Part shown: positions 37,108 to 46,852 of the stretch, piece after piece
Layout: every line of letters begins with the position of its first letter
Numbering within the stretch: position 1 is the stretch's first letter
From: a virus
IMG/VR virus record: IMGVR_UViG_3300025759_000064
Span: 1-64,000 of that record
Strand: one strand, 5' to 3'
DNA: 64,000 bases
Translations under genes and position numbers: made by a program
Notes under the pieces: generated by a model
What the model was told of the DNA's origin: nothing
The model's input: the letters and a program-made list of their open reading frames with translations, nothing else
The model's database searches: none

Positions 37108-37185
37108 TTAAGAACTCCAGTACACCCAATTCTCTATCCAAAAAGTATTATTTTCCCATTCATCTTTCATTATTGTATCATTCAT
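37108..37185 (-). CDS. Possible 25-residue ORF between TerL and LAGLIDADG gene
   Basis: The gap after the TerL stop holds ATG 37183-37185, placed five bases after a perfect GGTGA (37191-37195). It encodes 25 residues, rich in Trp, Asn and Glu (MKDEWENNTFWIENWVYW). The well-placed ribosome binding site argues that it is translated; the small size keeps confidence low. It could also be a leader that couples the two large genes. Confidence 0.4.
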   Translation of the reverse strand: MNDTIMKDEWENNTFWIENWVYWSS

Positions 37186-37194
37186 CTTCTTCAC

Positions 37195-38676
37195 CTATGG
37201 TATCATTATCGAGTCATTTTTGCTTTCGCCCTTAAACCACTCATCAAATCCGGGCATGTAATCATCTAAGAGTGTAATGCTTCCCTTGAACTCCTTAGAT
37301 GCCCAATTTGCTAGTGCTAAACTCATCGCCAAGTCATCATGTACGCCTACACTTTCTAGTTTACCATTTTTCTGCATTCCGAATCTATTCAACTCTTGCT
37401 CAACTTTGTGAGTGTAGGTTCTACTTCTTTCATCACCATATGGTAATTTGATGTGGCCTTGTTCAAATGCGAGTAATAAACTCATAAACAACGACTCTTT
37501 ACGAGTACGAGTAGTCATAAATACTCTAATTGGCATATCTGCTCTCAACTCTCTCATTTCTTGTTCTAACATACGCTGAAAATTATTACCTTCAAGTTGA
37601 ATTAAATCAGGACTAAATCGACTATTTAGTAATACCATCATTCTTTTCTGAGCCATAGAAGACATACCTCTCTCATGTACCACGTGAACTATTTCTTTTG
37701 TTGCTTCACCGGGCTTTTGTCGCATCACAGTTATAGCGGTAAAATCGGCATTTTTATCAGATGATATAGCGGGGTCGTGTCCCACAAAATGTTGACCAAA
37801 GACTCCGTTTGCTTCACCTTCTTCGTTATAGAAAGTTTCAGCCCTGTCAATCAAAACAAGTTTAGGGTCTCTACATTTTTCTAATAATGGGCCGGGGAAC
37901 ATACTCGCCACGTCGTGAATCGGCTCACATAGGTATTCACGGCTAAACTGTATTGCTGGCATAGACATTCTTCTTTTCTCTAAAGATTCTAAATCCCATC
38001 TTTCAGGCCATAAGGCAACTCCTTCTTGGTTTATTGCTGGATAAGTTTCTACTCTAAAAGTTTCTTTTTGTTCTAATTCAGCGTATAAATCGTTGTAACT
38101 GAAAGGAGTTCCTACCATCATTAACTTACTACTGTGGTGAAGCACAGGTAACAAAACACCGTAAAACCAATCTGCTGTTTTAGCAAGTTCACTTGCAGTA
38201 GTACCCCATAGAATATCGTCACATACAACAATGTCAGGGTGGAAACCACGTGTAGCACCTCCAACTGACTTTGCCATCATACGGCTACCATTGGAAAACT
38301 CGAAGTAAGATTTAGCCCAAGGTTTACCCTGTGGCTTCAAATCTCTAAGTATATCGTGCCCTTCTATTGTATTACGTACAAAGCGCATGTGTTCAAGAGT
38401 TTGTTCAAGGGAGTGTGAGAATATCATAACGTGGGTATTAGGTTTGAATGCCGCTAACCATAACGCATACATCATAAAGAAAACTGATTTTCCGTGGTCT
38501 CTTGACGCTTTAACACAAAAATACTGAGATTCTTCTAATCCTTCTTTCCAAGATTCGTGATGGTGATTGTACATGAAACCTAGCATATCTACAAAAAAGT
38601 ACTTGAAAGATTTCTTAGACATCTCCGTATCCATATTAAGAATAAAGGCATCCATTTCTTCCTTATTCTTACTCAT
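37195..38676 (-). CDS. terL: Terminase large subunit
   Basis: A 493-residue packaging motor. The ATPase domain shows Walker A at residues 57-64 (ASRDHGKS, an Arg/His variant of the usual loop), Walker B at 149-154 (IVVCDD), and the coupling motif near 188 (MVGTPFS). The C-terminal RNase-H-like nuclease begins with Asp301 in FVGHDPAISSDKNADFTA, and further acidic residues lie in HDDLAMSLALAN near 460. It cuts and drives genome DNA through the portal. It overlaps the gene before it by four bases (ATGA type). Length and motif order are those of ordinary tailed-virus TerL proteins. Confidence 0.93.
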   Translation of the reverse strand: MSKNKEEMDAFILNMDTEMSKKSFKYFFVDMLGFMYNHHHESWKEGLEESQYFCVKASRDHGKSVFFMMYALWLAAFKPNTHVMIFSHSLEQTLEHMRFVRNTIEGHDILRDLKPQGKPWAKSYFEFSNGSRMMAKSVGGATRGFHPDIVVCDDILWGTTASELAKTADWFYGVLLPVLHHSSKLMMVGTPFSYNDLYAELEQKETFRVETYPAINQEGVALWPERWDLESLEKRRMSMPAIQFSREYLCEPIHDVASMFPGPLLEKCRDPKLVLIDRAETFYNEEGEANGVFGQHFVGHDPAISSDKNADFTAITVMRQKPGEATKEIVHVVHERGMSSMAQKRMMVLLNSRFSPDLIQLEGNNFQRMLEQEMRELRADMPIRVFMTTRTRKESLFMSLLLAFEQGHIKLPYGDERSRTYTHKVEQELNRFGMQKNGKLESVGVHDDLAMSLALANWASKEFKGSITLLDDYMPGFDEWFKGESKNDSIMIP

Positions 38677-39338
38677 AAATACTCCTGTCGTAAAGCATTC
38701 ATTGGATGGTAATTATTACTATCATTAAACCAATTTTGGTCTTTACTCTCCTGTCGTAGAGATTGCATAGCAGCATTAGTCGGTGACGGTGACTCTTCTT
38801 CTGTAAACTCATCGTCTACTATCTGACGAGGAGGTGGTAATTGTTTTGGAGATGCGATTGTAGATACAGTAGTATTATTCTCAGGTGTACCCATTCCTTT
38901 CCCTCTTCTTACCCCGATTTGTGCTCCTAAAGTAGTAGAATACGGTTGTGCGGTTCGCCCCCCAGTATAAGCAGCAGTACCTATATTCGCCATCCCACTA
39001 AAGTCAAGCGGTTCACCACTAGAACTCAAATTGTAAAATGTGCTAAGACCGCCTAACCCAGCACCTGCATATAGACCCGCTCTGCCTAATCTTTTAGCCC
39101 ATTTTTCTCCATGTTTACCTTGTTCGACAGTGGCAGTACCATCTGTGGGTAATGCTCCGGGCGATGTAACGTTGCCCTGTTTGTCATACGTTCCATAAAC
39201 TGCATCCTCAGGTGTAACCCAATTTGGTAGATTATACATGACATTACCAAAACCACCTCCCGATTGACCACCACCCATCATAAAGGCTGACGATGGATTA
39301 GCACCAGCGTCTTTTCTAATAACGTAAACTTTACCCAT
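38673..39338 (-). CDS. Gly-rich hypothetical protein upstream of TerL
   Basis: A 221-residue Gly/Ser/Thr-rich protein with a short Gly/Ala-rich hydrophobic stretch near 90-115 (RAGLYAGAGLGGLSTFYNLS), weak as a membrane segment. The C-terminal 60 residues are Gln/Asn/Pro-rich. It ends in an ATGA overlap with terL. Family not recognised; no link to small terminases is visible. Confidence 0.55.
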   Translation of the reverse strand: MGKVYVIRKDAGANPSSAFMMGGGQSGGGFGNVMYNLPNWVTPEDAVYGTYDKQGNVTSPGALPTDGTATVEQGKHGEKWAKRLGRAGLYAGAGLGGLSTFYNLSSSGEPLDFSGMANIGTAAYTGGRTAQPYSTTLGAQIGVRRGKGMGTPENNTTVSTIASPKQLPPPRQIVDDEFTEEESPSPTNAAMQSLRQESKDQNWFNDSNNYHPMNALRQEYL

Positions 39339-41765
39339 TTAGACACCCCCGAATGAAACCTTGACCACTTTAACTACTCTATCGGAATAGCCGTATGTCT
39401 TAGATATTCTCTCCCAATCGCCTTTAGTGTTTAATATTGTACTAACATCCATAGATGTGATGTCTAGCATTTTCGCTAAGTAAAGAATGTCTGTAATAGA
39501 ATCTACGCTTAAATTATTAGAAGGTAAATGCTTGATAATTTCATCATCTTTTCGAGCATCTTCTATTTGTAATATTTCTACTGCTTTAATTAGTCTATCC
39601 ATGGCGGCATTATGCCCATCTTTACTTTTAGTAGGATAGTCAGAAAGAAAACGTTGGTAGGGGTCACCCATATTTTGTTGAAACTCTCGTTGTCTCTGAG
39701 AAGATACTACACCAACTGGTGGTACTTGGGTTTCTCCGGGGTAAAGCACTTGCGCTTGCTGAGGATGGTATTGTGGTCGAGGTAATCTAGACATTACATT
39801 TTGTACTGTTTCAGGAGACGCATAACCAAACTTTGCTCTCATTTGTTGGTCAGGAGTTATTTTTTTATTTGCAACTAATTGACGAAAGTGTTCTGTATTT
39901 GGGTCTACTTGCAATTGTGCTCTTCTTGCAGCATCGCTTAGTGGTGGTGGCGCACCACTAGTTGCAGCCGGAGGTGCACCGCCGGAAACTGGAACAGGTG
40001 CACCGGATATACCTTTTTCTTTACCCGGTTGTGGTTTTAATGTGGTTTCTTCGGGTTGCATAGATGCGCCGACTGGTGACATAGATGATGTCATGTCTGA
40101 ATATCTAATGTGTTCTGGCACACCTAATTGCCCCCTATCTTCGTGTGTACCTCCTTGAAGTATATTGTCTACAATTGGTTGTAATTGCTGTAATTCTTCT
40201 TGTGAAGGTATTTCTTTTCTTTCATGTCCCCCCGCTATGGTGTGGCTATGAAACAAATGGTCTAGCATTATTTTTACATTAGGCGCAGCCGCTCTTGTTT
40301 CAGGAGTATCATACAATCTAATTTTTGCCGCTTTCAAATCTTCGGGCGATAAATCATCTTCTGCATGATTGATTCCCTGAGATGCTGCAAGCACAACATT
40401 ACTCCATGCGTCTTTTGCTCTATTATGATGACCTATACCTCCTCTTACTTGATGTTGCTTATACGCTTCAATTTTTTCAGTATGGCTCATAAAATGGTCA
40501 AGCCCTTTTCCTTCTTCTGCTGTATCTCCATATCTCTGCCCATATAGATGATTCATTTTTCCAACAGTTTGACCTGCTTGTTTTATACTCCCATCTTCAT
40601 TAAACTTAGGATTTCTATTTTCACCGTAAACTGCTTGAAACGCTGGAAACTGAGATAAATAATTAGCCGCTTCTAATTGTCCTTGAGGTGTTTGTAATAA
40701 TACTTTTAGCGGCTTACCGTTTATTTCACCGGGTATATTTGCTAAATGTTTCATAGCCCCTGCGCTATCAACTATCAAGTTATTAACAACCCCTTCTCTA
40801 TTTTTCCCAGTTACTAAAGCCATGTGATGAAGAAAACTATCTACTGTTTGTTTTCTTGTTTGTCTTTTTCCACCCGGTGCTGCATCAATTTGAGGTATGT
40901 AGTAAACGTTAGGATAATGATGGGCTATTCCCCAAGATGTAATATTTTGAAAGGCTCTACTATCAGGTATTCTACTACCCCATTTTAATCTTTGACTTCC
41001 GTGTAATCTATCACCATCTAATTTACCTGAGTCTATCGAATTAGCACCAAACTGCATCCCACCTTTTCCATCAGGAACTAAATGTAATCTATGTGGTTTT
41101 ACATAAGGTTTCTTTACCCAACTATGTTTTTGCGGATTAGGATGTCCCAGTTGTGCCATAACTTCTCCAAGTTGTTTATTGAAAGGTATAGCATAAGATT
41201 CTAGATAAGTGCCACTTCTATGATTATCGCCGTGTCTATTAGTATACGTTGTAATTAAATTACCATCTTGAGTATAATTACTTCTTACTCTATGGTCTTG
41301 TTCCGTTAATGGTGCTAAATGCATTTTTCTCCAACCAACGCTATCTACATTAGGTAAATGATTGTCTTCTTTATGGTTTTGATTATGCATATCTATGGCT
41401 TTTTGAATTACATCTTTTGCTGGCGCTTTTATTCCATGTTCTAACAAAGAGTCCCCAACTGCACGTATTATTCCGTCAATACCATGCATGTGTTCTCCGC
41501 CGGATTCATCAGCGTATATTTGTTCTCCATGCATACCTGTTTTCCAATCACCGGGAAAAACGTGACCCATTCCGGGCACCCCCGTTTCTTCTTCCGAGTG
41601 AGCGCCAGTGTGAGCAAACGCTGGAATATCAGGCATATTTGGGTCTCGGTTATGAGCCTCAGGCGGTGGGAATCTTAGAGGATTCATTTTACCTGCAAAT
41701 AAACTATAATTACCATCGCCCTTTCTAAGTAGAAGAGATTTCATAATTATAGAGGATTTAATCAT
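39339..41765 (-). CDS. Large hypothetical virion-module protein (808 aa)
   Basis: An 808-residue protein, rich in His, Asn, Gly and Pro in its first two thirds. Residues about 545-700 are Pro/Gln/Ala-rich linker. The last 80 residues are helical (MDRLIKAVEILQIEDARKDD, then SITDILYLAKMLDITSMDVS). Its composition resembles the N-terminal part of the 1,804-residue protein, which suggests a common type of inner virion protein, but I find no shared motif. It begins with ATG overlapping the previous stop. Confidence 0.6.
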   Translation of the reverse strand: MIKSSIIMKSLLLRKGDGNYSLFAGKMNPLRFPPPEAHNRDPNMPDIPAFAHTGAHSEEETGVPGMGHVFPGDWKTGMHGEQIYADESGGEHMHGIDGIIRAVGDSLLEHGIKAPAKDVIQKAIDMHNQNHKEDNHLPNVDSVGWRKMHLAPLTEQDHRVRSNYTQDGNLITTYTNRHGDNHRSGTYLESYAIPFNKQLGEVMAQLGHPNPQKHSWVKKPYVKPHRLHLVPDGKGGMQFGANSIDSGKLDGDRLHGSQRLKWGSRIPDSRAFQNITSWGIAHHYPNVYYIPQIDAAPGGKRQTRKQTVDSFLHHMALVTGKNREGVVNNLIVDSAGAMKHLANIPGEINGKPLKVLLQTPQGQLEAANYLSQFPAFQAVYGENRNPKFNEDGSIKQAGQTVGKMNHLYGQRYGDTAEEGKGLDHFMSHTEKIEAYKQHQVRGGIGHHNRAKDAWSNVVLAASQGINHAEDDLSPEDLKAAKIRLYDTPETRAAAPNVKIMLDHLFHSHTIAGGHERKEIPSQEELQQLQPIVDNILQGGTHEDRGQLGVPEHIRYSDMTSSMSPVGASMQPEETTLKPQPGKEKGISGAPVPVSGGAPPAATSGAPPPLSDAARRAQLQVDPNTEHFRQLVANKKITPDQQMRAKFGYASPETVQNVMSRLPRPQYHPQQAQVLYPGETQVPPVGVVSSQRQREFQQNMGDPYQRFLSDYPTKSKDGHNAAMDRLIKAVEILQIEDARKDDEIIKHLPSNNLSVDSITDILYLAKMLDITSMDVSTILNTKGDWERISKTYGYSDRVVKVVKVSFGGV

Positions 41766-43642
41766 GGAGTTCTACCGCCTCGACTTGTTAAGTGGTCTAA
41801 AGGGTTGATTCCAAAAGTACGAGGGTCATTAGTTGCATCTTCCGTTGCACCTTCCGGCCTAGTAGTTTCTTTAGTGGGCGCATTATTATGCGCTGGTAAA
41901 TTACTAGCAGAACCTACGTTTGAATCACCTTTACCTTTTTTCTTGGTTTCTTTTCTTTTCATCGCTCTTCGAGCGTCGTTAACGAGTTGGCGAAGTTCGG
42001 CCATGTCATAGTATGATAGTCCCCGCTTTTGTAATTCGCTACCTTCTCCAACTTCACTAGTCATCACAGGTGCACCTTGTATAGCAGAACTAGGTAATCT
42101 AGGTCTGTAAGTTGGACTCTGACCGGACATACCCTGAACACCAACGCCCATTCTTGGTTGCGACATTACAGGTGGACTAGGTATACTAGGCGATGGTAAT
42201 GTAGCCCTGCGCGGTGAAGATGGGGGCATTAGTGGTGGTGGTCTAATAGACCTAAGTGCAGGTCTTCTCATTTGTTGCGCTTGTCCGGGTAGTAAACTTT
42301 GCAATGTACCACCGCCAGTCAAACCTGCTTTGTAAGAACGTGCACCGAATCTTGACGGTGTAGATGAAACGGTTCGTATGTTACCTAAACGCTTTCGTGC
42401 CTCAGATTGACCGAGGTATTGTCTGTATCTTTGTACATCTTTAGACATAGGTTGTTTAGTTTTTACACCCCTGTGAGACATTTCGACAGCAAGATGCGCT
42501 CTACTTAATCCAGTTTTCTTCCCACCAGCAATACCACGCATTCTAGCCTTGGCTCTTCTAGATGTAGCACTGCCGGGTGTCATTCCGCCCGGTGGTCTCT
42601 TGAACTCACCAGTTGAAGGTCGCCATTTCTTCTGCCTTTCTTTATGTGCTTTTCTTGCTTTTGCCCCTTTCTTTCTTTTCGGCTTTTTACCTACAAAGCC
42701 CTGTCTCTCGCTTTTGAGTAATTGAAATGCTATTTCTATGGGATTACCTTTCAAATCACCCATCATTGACTGGTCAAAAGACGGTTGTGAGTTTTTATGT
42801 TTCAACGCTTTCAGAGTAGCCATGTACATACTCATATTAATCACTGCTAAATCTTCGTGATTCATGTCGTGATAATTAGTTTGATTTCTCATATTTTGTA
42901 AAAGGTTATTAGCAGGGTCTGACAATTGCCTTGGAGCACCTCGCGGAGAACGACTCATCACCATGTAATCATGTAATAGTTTCAAATCACTTTCAGTTTC
43001 ACGCAATTGAGGCTCAAATGCCGCAACACCTTCATTGCTTCTTGTCAACTCATTTACAGCATCGTCATGGTCTTGTACCATTGGATGATTTACATTCATG
43101 TGTAAGAGTGGATATCTGTTTTCATCAAATGAGTTACCAAACATACTCATCTCATTTATATCACCATCTAAATATGACTGTAAATGTTCATCTTTGTATG
43201 CTTTTAATAATTGGAATGCTATTTCCATAGGTTCTCCCATGGCAAAGTTCTGCCCTCCGGCAAAACCCGGCCCTCTAGCCTGATTTGCTAAACTTGTAAG
43301 TGCGCCGTAATTACCCGGAGTACCAGTCATCAAAGATGGCTCTAACTCATTATCAAACTTAGTAGGTTGTAAATCTTCATCTTCATCTTCAACGGCAGGT
43401 AAGTCAGCAGTTGTAATAGAAAGATGTTTTAATCGCTTCATTTCATTTGCTCTATCTTTACGTTCTTGTTTTTTACGGTCAATACGAGCATCACGATGTT
43501 CTGTATCTTCTCCGCCGTATGCACCTTCTTCTTCGTGATTTGCGCGGAACATGTGAGAAGATTCACTTCTCGGTCCATACATTCGCGTATCGCTACCCGT
43601 ACTTGTCATACCTGATTTTAGAATACGCACAGGTTTACTCAT
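41762..43642 (-). CDS. Basic multi-linker protein with two internal helix tags
   Basis: The ATG at 43640-43642 follows GCGGGGGTTCAAC and is preferred over one five codons earlier; 626 residues. It has two internal copies of the helix tag common in this genome: GEPMEIAFQLLKAYKDE (near 135) and GNPIEIAFQLLKSER (near 300). After the second copy comes a very basic stretch (KKPKRKKGAKARKAHKERQK) and a long Pro/Arg/Ser-rich disordered region (about 330-540), as in DNA-condensing or internal virion proteins. The last 90 residues include a helix (MAELRQLVNDARRAMKRKE). Tag copies separated by linkers suggest a precursor cut by the prohead protease; this is inference. Confidence 0.6.
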   Translation of the reverse strand: MSKPVRILKSGMTSTGSDTRMYGPRSESSHMFRANHEEEGAYGGEDTEHRDARIDRKKQERKDRANEMKRLKHLSITTADLPAVEDEDEDLQPTKFDNELEPSLMTGTPGNYGALTSLANQARGPGFAGGQNFAMGEPMEIAFQLLKAYKDEHLQSYLDGDINEMSMFGNSFDENRYPLLHMNVNHPMVQDHDDAVNELTRSNEGVAAFEPQLRETESDLKLLHDYMVMSRSPRGAPRQLSDPANNLLQNMRNQTNYHDMNHEDLAVINMSMYMATLKALKHKNSQPSFDQSMMGDLKGNPIEIAFQLLKSERQGFVGKKPKRKKGAKARKAHKERQKKWRPSTGEFKRPPGGMTPGSATSRRAKARMRGIAGGKKTGLSRAHLAVEMSHRGVKTKQPMSKDVQRYRQYLGQSEARKRLGNIRTVSSTPSRFGARSYKAGLTGGGTLQSLLPGQAQQMRRPALRSIRPPPLMPPSSPRRATLPSPSIPSPPVMSQPRMGVGVQGMSGQSPTYRPRLPSSAIQGAPVMTSEVGEGSELQKRGLSYYDMAELRQLVNDARRAMKRKETKKKGKGDSNVGSASNLPAHNNAPTKETTRPEGATEDATNDPRTFGINPLDHLTSRGGRTP

Positions 43643-44039
43643 GTTGAACCCCCGCAAAATTAAATGACGTTAACATAACAAGTTTTCCGATATTACGATA
43701 AAACAAAGGAACGGTAGATGGGGTAGTAAACTTTGTACCCATTTCTTCACAGTGTTCTAAATAATTATAGCAACTATGACGTATTTGTTCTCTTAACGGT
43801 AAAACAATTTCAGGTTCATCAGTATCATCTAATTGTTTCACACATTCTATAATATGCATTAAACTATCTTCATTAACTAGGACATTGGCTTCTTTGAATG
43901 CATGGTATCTAAAACGTTCTGTTACCTTGACACAATAATCAAAGAACAAAGGATATTGTGATTTTTCCATATTTTCACCCGATAAGAATGAAAGATAGCC
44001 CGGATGCTGTGTTTGCATTAAATCAACCACAGGTATCAC
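43635..44039 (-). CDS. Hypothetical helical protein
   Basis: A 134-residue, mostly helical protein (DYCVKVTERFRYHAFKEANV; LPLREQIRHSCYNYLEHCEE) with no metal motif. It overlaps the upstream zinc-HTH gene by four bases and the downstream tag protein by eight, so all three are translationally coupled. Being next to the candidate small terminase it may act in packaging, but this is only positional. Confidence 0.55.
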   Translation of the reverse strand: MIPVVDLMQTQHPGYLSFLSGENMEKSQYPLFFDYCVKVTERFRYHAFKEANVLVNEDSLMHIIECVKQLDDTDEPEIVLPLREQIRHSCYNYLEHCEEMGTKFTTPSTVPLFYRNIGKLVMLTSFNFAGVQHE

Positions 44040-44719
44040 AGCACTTCCTCCATCTCTGCTTGTAATTTACTTTTAATTCTCTTCCAACTATCAGGACTTT
44101 CTTTTGCAAGTTCAACTTTTAGAATATTGATAGTTTGATTAACTTGTGTACCATCTGTTTGTGTACCCCATTTATCTTGAAAGCCAGTTAAATCTTTTAT
44201 TGATTCTCTTACTTCTTTATGTAAAGTAACTGCATTTCTTACAAAGCCTTCTTCATGCACACTACCTTCTTCCATCAATTCAGACAACTTGTTGTTTAAT
44301 TTTTCAACATTGCTTCTTAAAACAGTTATTTCATTTCCAACCGTAATTGCGACCTCAGTTGCTGCTGACCTTTGAACCAACGGCTGAAAGTGATGTTTCA
44401 TGTGATGATACACAGTAGTCTCCTTAATACCTAGTTCTTCTGCAATTAATTCAGATTGAGTACCATCGGAAAAGAATCGATTTTCATATTCTGCTCTATT
44501 CTCACTTGAACAAATTACGCAAGAAGGGTTTGCGGCCATATGGTATTGACCCATGTGATTACGGTAATGTCGGTCAGCAGTATTAGCCCTCCAACCCATA
44601 TCTTTATCCAACTGTTCACAGGATATTTCGCCACTTTTGATGGCCTCCTCAAGCACACTTCTGTCGTCACTTTGACAGAACGCGCATGAACGTTTCATAA
44701 CTGGCTCTCGCTCAACCAT
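44036..44719 (-). CDS. Tandem zinc-HTH protein, candidate small terminase subunit
   Basis: A 227-residue protein. The N-terminal half has two copies of the same module: CxxC (12/15), then a helix-turn-helix-like stretch, then His residues (51, 55); and again CxxC (67/70), EELGIKETTVYHHMKHHF with His at 105-110. The second half is a long coiled coil (EITVLRSNVEKLNNKLSEL) and a C-terminal helix. DNA-binding HTH plus coiled-coil oligomerisation is the plan of small terminases, and it lies in the packaging module. It could instead be a transcription regulator. A second possible ATG is at 44698. Confidence 0.6.
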   Translation of the reverse strand: MVEREPVMKRSCAFCQSDDRSVLEEAIKSGEISCEQLDKDMGWRANTADRHYRNHMGQYHMAANPSCVICSSENRAEYENRFFSDGTQSELIAEELGIKETTVYHHMKHHFQPLVQRSAATEVAITVGNEITVLRSNVEKLNNKLSELMEEGSVHEEGFVRNAVTLHKEVRESIKDLTGFQDKWGTQTDGTQVNQTINILKVELAKESPDSWKRIKSKLQAEMEEVL

Positions 44720-44755
44720 GTGTGACCGGAATACTATGTGGTTAATCAGGGTTGC

Positions 44756-45016
44756 TTAGATAAACCGCGTTATTCTCTGATATATAGAGGTCAAGAGTAT
44801 AAAGGAAAAAAATACTCCCACCATATACATTGACATTTCTGATTGGCTAATATCAGCATTCTTGAATATTAAAATCCCCATGAACACAAGTATAGCACTA
44901 ATGAGTTGTACCATTACCATATCTACTATAACTTCTCTTTTTGGAGCAAGCATGTGCATTGACATATCTGCTATTTGTCTAGGTACTGGTACACCGAAAT
45001 TATTACTACCCATCAT
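44756..45016 (-). CDS. Two-helix membrane protein
   Basis: An 86-residue protein with two predicted membrane segments (VQLISAILVFMGILIF and MYMVGVFFSFILLTSIY) joined by a short polar loop (KNADISQSEMS), and a basic C-terminus (YQRITRFI). The N-terminal 30 residues are cytoplasm-like and polar. It is the downstream end of a run containing a small GTPase and other membrane proteins. A holin-like role fits the topology but there is no specific signature. Confidence 0.6.
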   Translation of the reverse strand: MMGSNNFGVPVPRQIADMSMHMLAPKREVIVDMVMVQLISAILVFMGILIFKNADISQSEMSMYMVGVFFSFILLTSIYQRITRFI

Positions 45017-45660
45017 TATACTCTACCTCCTGTGAGGAAATTACGGAAGAAAGTACCACTACCTTGCGCTACGTTATTTATCAATCCGGGGTCTGCTAAT
45101 GCATTTGTTAATTGACTTTGTAGCATACTTTGTTGAGCATTTTGCAACGTTTGTTGTCTTTGATTATCTGCTTGTGCTATGGTTTGATTTACCATATTAG
45201 TCATAGAGTTCATTTGTGACATTACGTTTTCAGAACTCATAGTCTGTAACTCTGTTGGTAAACTAGCCACATCTAATTTGAATATTCCATTCTCTTCATC
45301 AAAAGTGTAATTAGCATTTTTTAACACATTTAGTAAAGAAAAAGTGTTTATCTGACTAATAACATCTAACAGCATAGGAAATAATTGTGATTGAAGAAAT
45401 CTCTCCACAGGGTAAGAAGTGTTTAACATCGTTAACAAAATCTCTGTATCACTAGGTGGTACAATGGCTTGTTGATTGTAAGGGTCTTGACCAGTAGCAC
45501 CCGCCCACGCTGCGCTTAGAGCACTCGGTTGCTGAGGTTGTTGATACCATTGTTGCGGTGGAGCGGTATATCCACTACCGTAATTTGTGTTAGGCGCTCC
45601 AGTTTGACTTAGATTAAGTGCGCTAGAAGCGGGTTGTTGATTATTCCAATTCATTGTCAT
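45016..45660 (-). CDS. Gln/Asn-rich hypothetical protein of membrane cluster
   Basis: A 214-residue protein. Residues 1-75 are Gln/Pro/Tyr/Asn-rich and disordered. Residues 78-135 are folded-looking (TEILLTMLNTSYPVERFLQS, DVISQINTFSLLNVL). Residues 140-190 are Gln/Asn-rich helix. It overlaps the membrane protein start by one base and the next upstream gene by four. Family not recognised; it probably partners the proteins around it. Confidence 0.5.
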   Translation of the reverse strand: MTMNWNNQQPASSALNLSQTGAPNTNYGSGYTAPPQQWYQQPQQPSALSAAWAGATGQDPYNQQAIVPPSDTEILLTMLNTSYPVERFLQSQLFPMLLDVISQINTFSLLNVLKNANYTFDEENGIFKLDVASLPTELQTMSSENVMSQMNSMTNMVNQTIAQADNQRQQTLQNAQQSMLQSQLTNALADPGLINNVAQGSGTFFRNFLTGGRV

Positions 45661-46625
45661 TGCATACCCTCCAACACTGCTTCCGGTATCAACGGAGGGG
45701 GGTTTATGGTTTGAGCCTGTTGGTTTAGAATATCTTGGAATGCAATGTTAGGCGTAGTCATATCTCTAAGTTCTTTTTGAAACATTCTCATATCAAAAGT
45801 AATTGTCGTAATATCATTATCGCCGCTAACTGGATTAACGTAATGTTGCATTGTAATACCTTTACTTTTTCTTACATCTGCTGAAATCTCAGCAAAGAAA
45901 GGTTCGTATTTAGTAATCATAGGATGTATTGGACCTGTCTGCCCAGCAGTAATAGTAGAAACTGGTACAGTAACTATACTGACTCCTCTTTTTATCTTAT
46001 CACGAAATCGACTAGGTTTCATTTCATCTTCAACATCTTGCTGTTCTTCCCATTTACAAAGTAAATGATACAAATGTAAATGTTCAGGACAATAAGTTGC
46101 TCTCATTTTTCTACCACTTGTTACTCCTTCTCTTGCTATGAATGCTTCTGCCTCACCTGTAACTGGATTTTGCCAGTACATATCCCATAGAGTTTTACCA
46201 GTATCTTCATCACTTATTCTAGAATATAAATTATCATGTTGTATTAATTCTTTTACATTACATCCATCAACACAACAGACAGCAGTATCTTTGTTATACA
46301 TATATTTGCTGTGACGGAATAATCTACGAGGGTCAAATATGGAGCGTTTTGTTGGGCTTAATAATTTGTAAGCCTGACGAATATCTTGTTTTCTTGCTTT
46401 GTAAGGATTAGCGTGCCTCGATGGATAGAAGTTAACCTTAGGCACTTCTATGTTCTTTTCCATAGACATTCTTTGCATCTGTTGTTGTGCTGCTGCTTGT
46501 TCCATTAGAGCAGCATGACTAAAATTAGGATTACCTTGTTGTGATAAAGCCATTAATGTAGCATCATTCACTTGACCTAGATTCGGTTGCTGCTGAGAAT
46601 AAAACGGATTCATGTTCATTACCAT
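45657..46625 (-). CDS. Hypothetical Cys-containing protein (322 aa)
   Basis: The ATG at 46623-46625 follows GGAGTGAT within the end of the AbrB-like gene and is preferred to one 21 codons earlier. The product has 322 residues: a Gln/Met-rich start (NPFYSQQQPNLGQ), a basic region (SRHANPYKARKQDIRQAYKL), then a Cys/His-bearing fold at about 110-205 (CCVDGCNVKELIQHD with a later YCPEHLHLYHLLCKW) that may bind zinc, then strands (GVSIVTVPVSTIT; NDITTITFDMRMFQKEL). Not recognised. It sits between the AbrB-like gene and the membrane cluster. Confidence 0.55.
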   Translation of the reverse strand: MVMNMNPFYSQQQPNLGQVNDATLMALSQQGNPNFSHAALMEQAAAQQQMQRMSMEKNIEVPKVNFYPSRHANPYKARKQDIRQAYKLLSPTKRSIFDPRRLFRHSKYMYNKDTAVCCVDGCNVKELIQHDNLYSRISDEDTGKTLWDMYWQNPVTGEAEAFIAREGVTSGRKMRATYCPEHLHLYHLLCKWEEQQDVEDEMKPSRFRDKIKRGVSIVTVPVSTITAGQTGPIHPMITKYEPFFAEISADVRKSKGITMQHYVNPVSGDNDITTITFDMRMFQKELRDMTTPNIAFQDILNQQAQTINPPPLIPEAVLEGMQ

Positions 46626-46630
46626 GCGTA

Positions 46631-46810
46631 TCACTCCTGTGGGCTTACTGAAATAGACATTTCGCCATCTTTTACTATTAATGACCACTCTATTTTAGAG
46701 CCAGCAGACAAACCAAATTGCTCTACTATCCACATAGGAATAGTAGTTCTAAGAGAATTACTAGAGCCTCCTGTGGAGACTAAGGCTGTTGTCGACGTGC
46801 CCTTACCCAT
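46631..46810 (-). CDS. AbrB/SpoVT-like small DNA-binding protein (59 aa)
   Basis: A 59-residue frame with ATG at 46808-46810 and TGA at 46631-46633. The stretch SLRTTIPMWIVEQFGLSAGS followed by KIEWSLIVKDGEMSISV is the swapped-hairpin pattern of AbrB/SpoVT/MazE proteins, which bind DNA as dimers and are very common in archaea. It has its own frame with good spacing to both neighbours. It may be a transcription regulator of the late operon. Found by reading the gap between larger genes. Confidence 0.7.
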   Translation of the reverse strand: MGKGTSTTALVSTGGSSNSLRTTIPMWIVEQFGLSAGSKIEWSLIVKDGEMSISVSPQE

Positions 46811-46852
46811 GTCTCTCGCACACCCTACTCATCTAAAAGGTCACTGTTGAGG

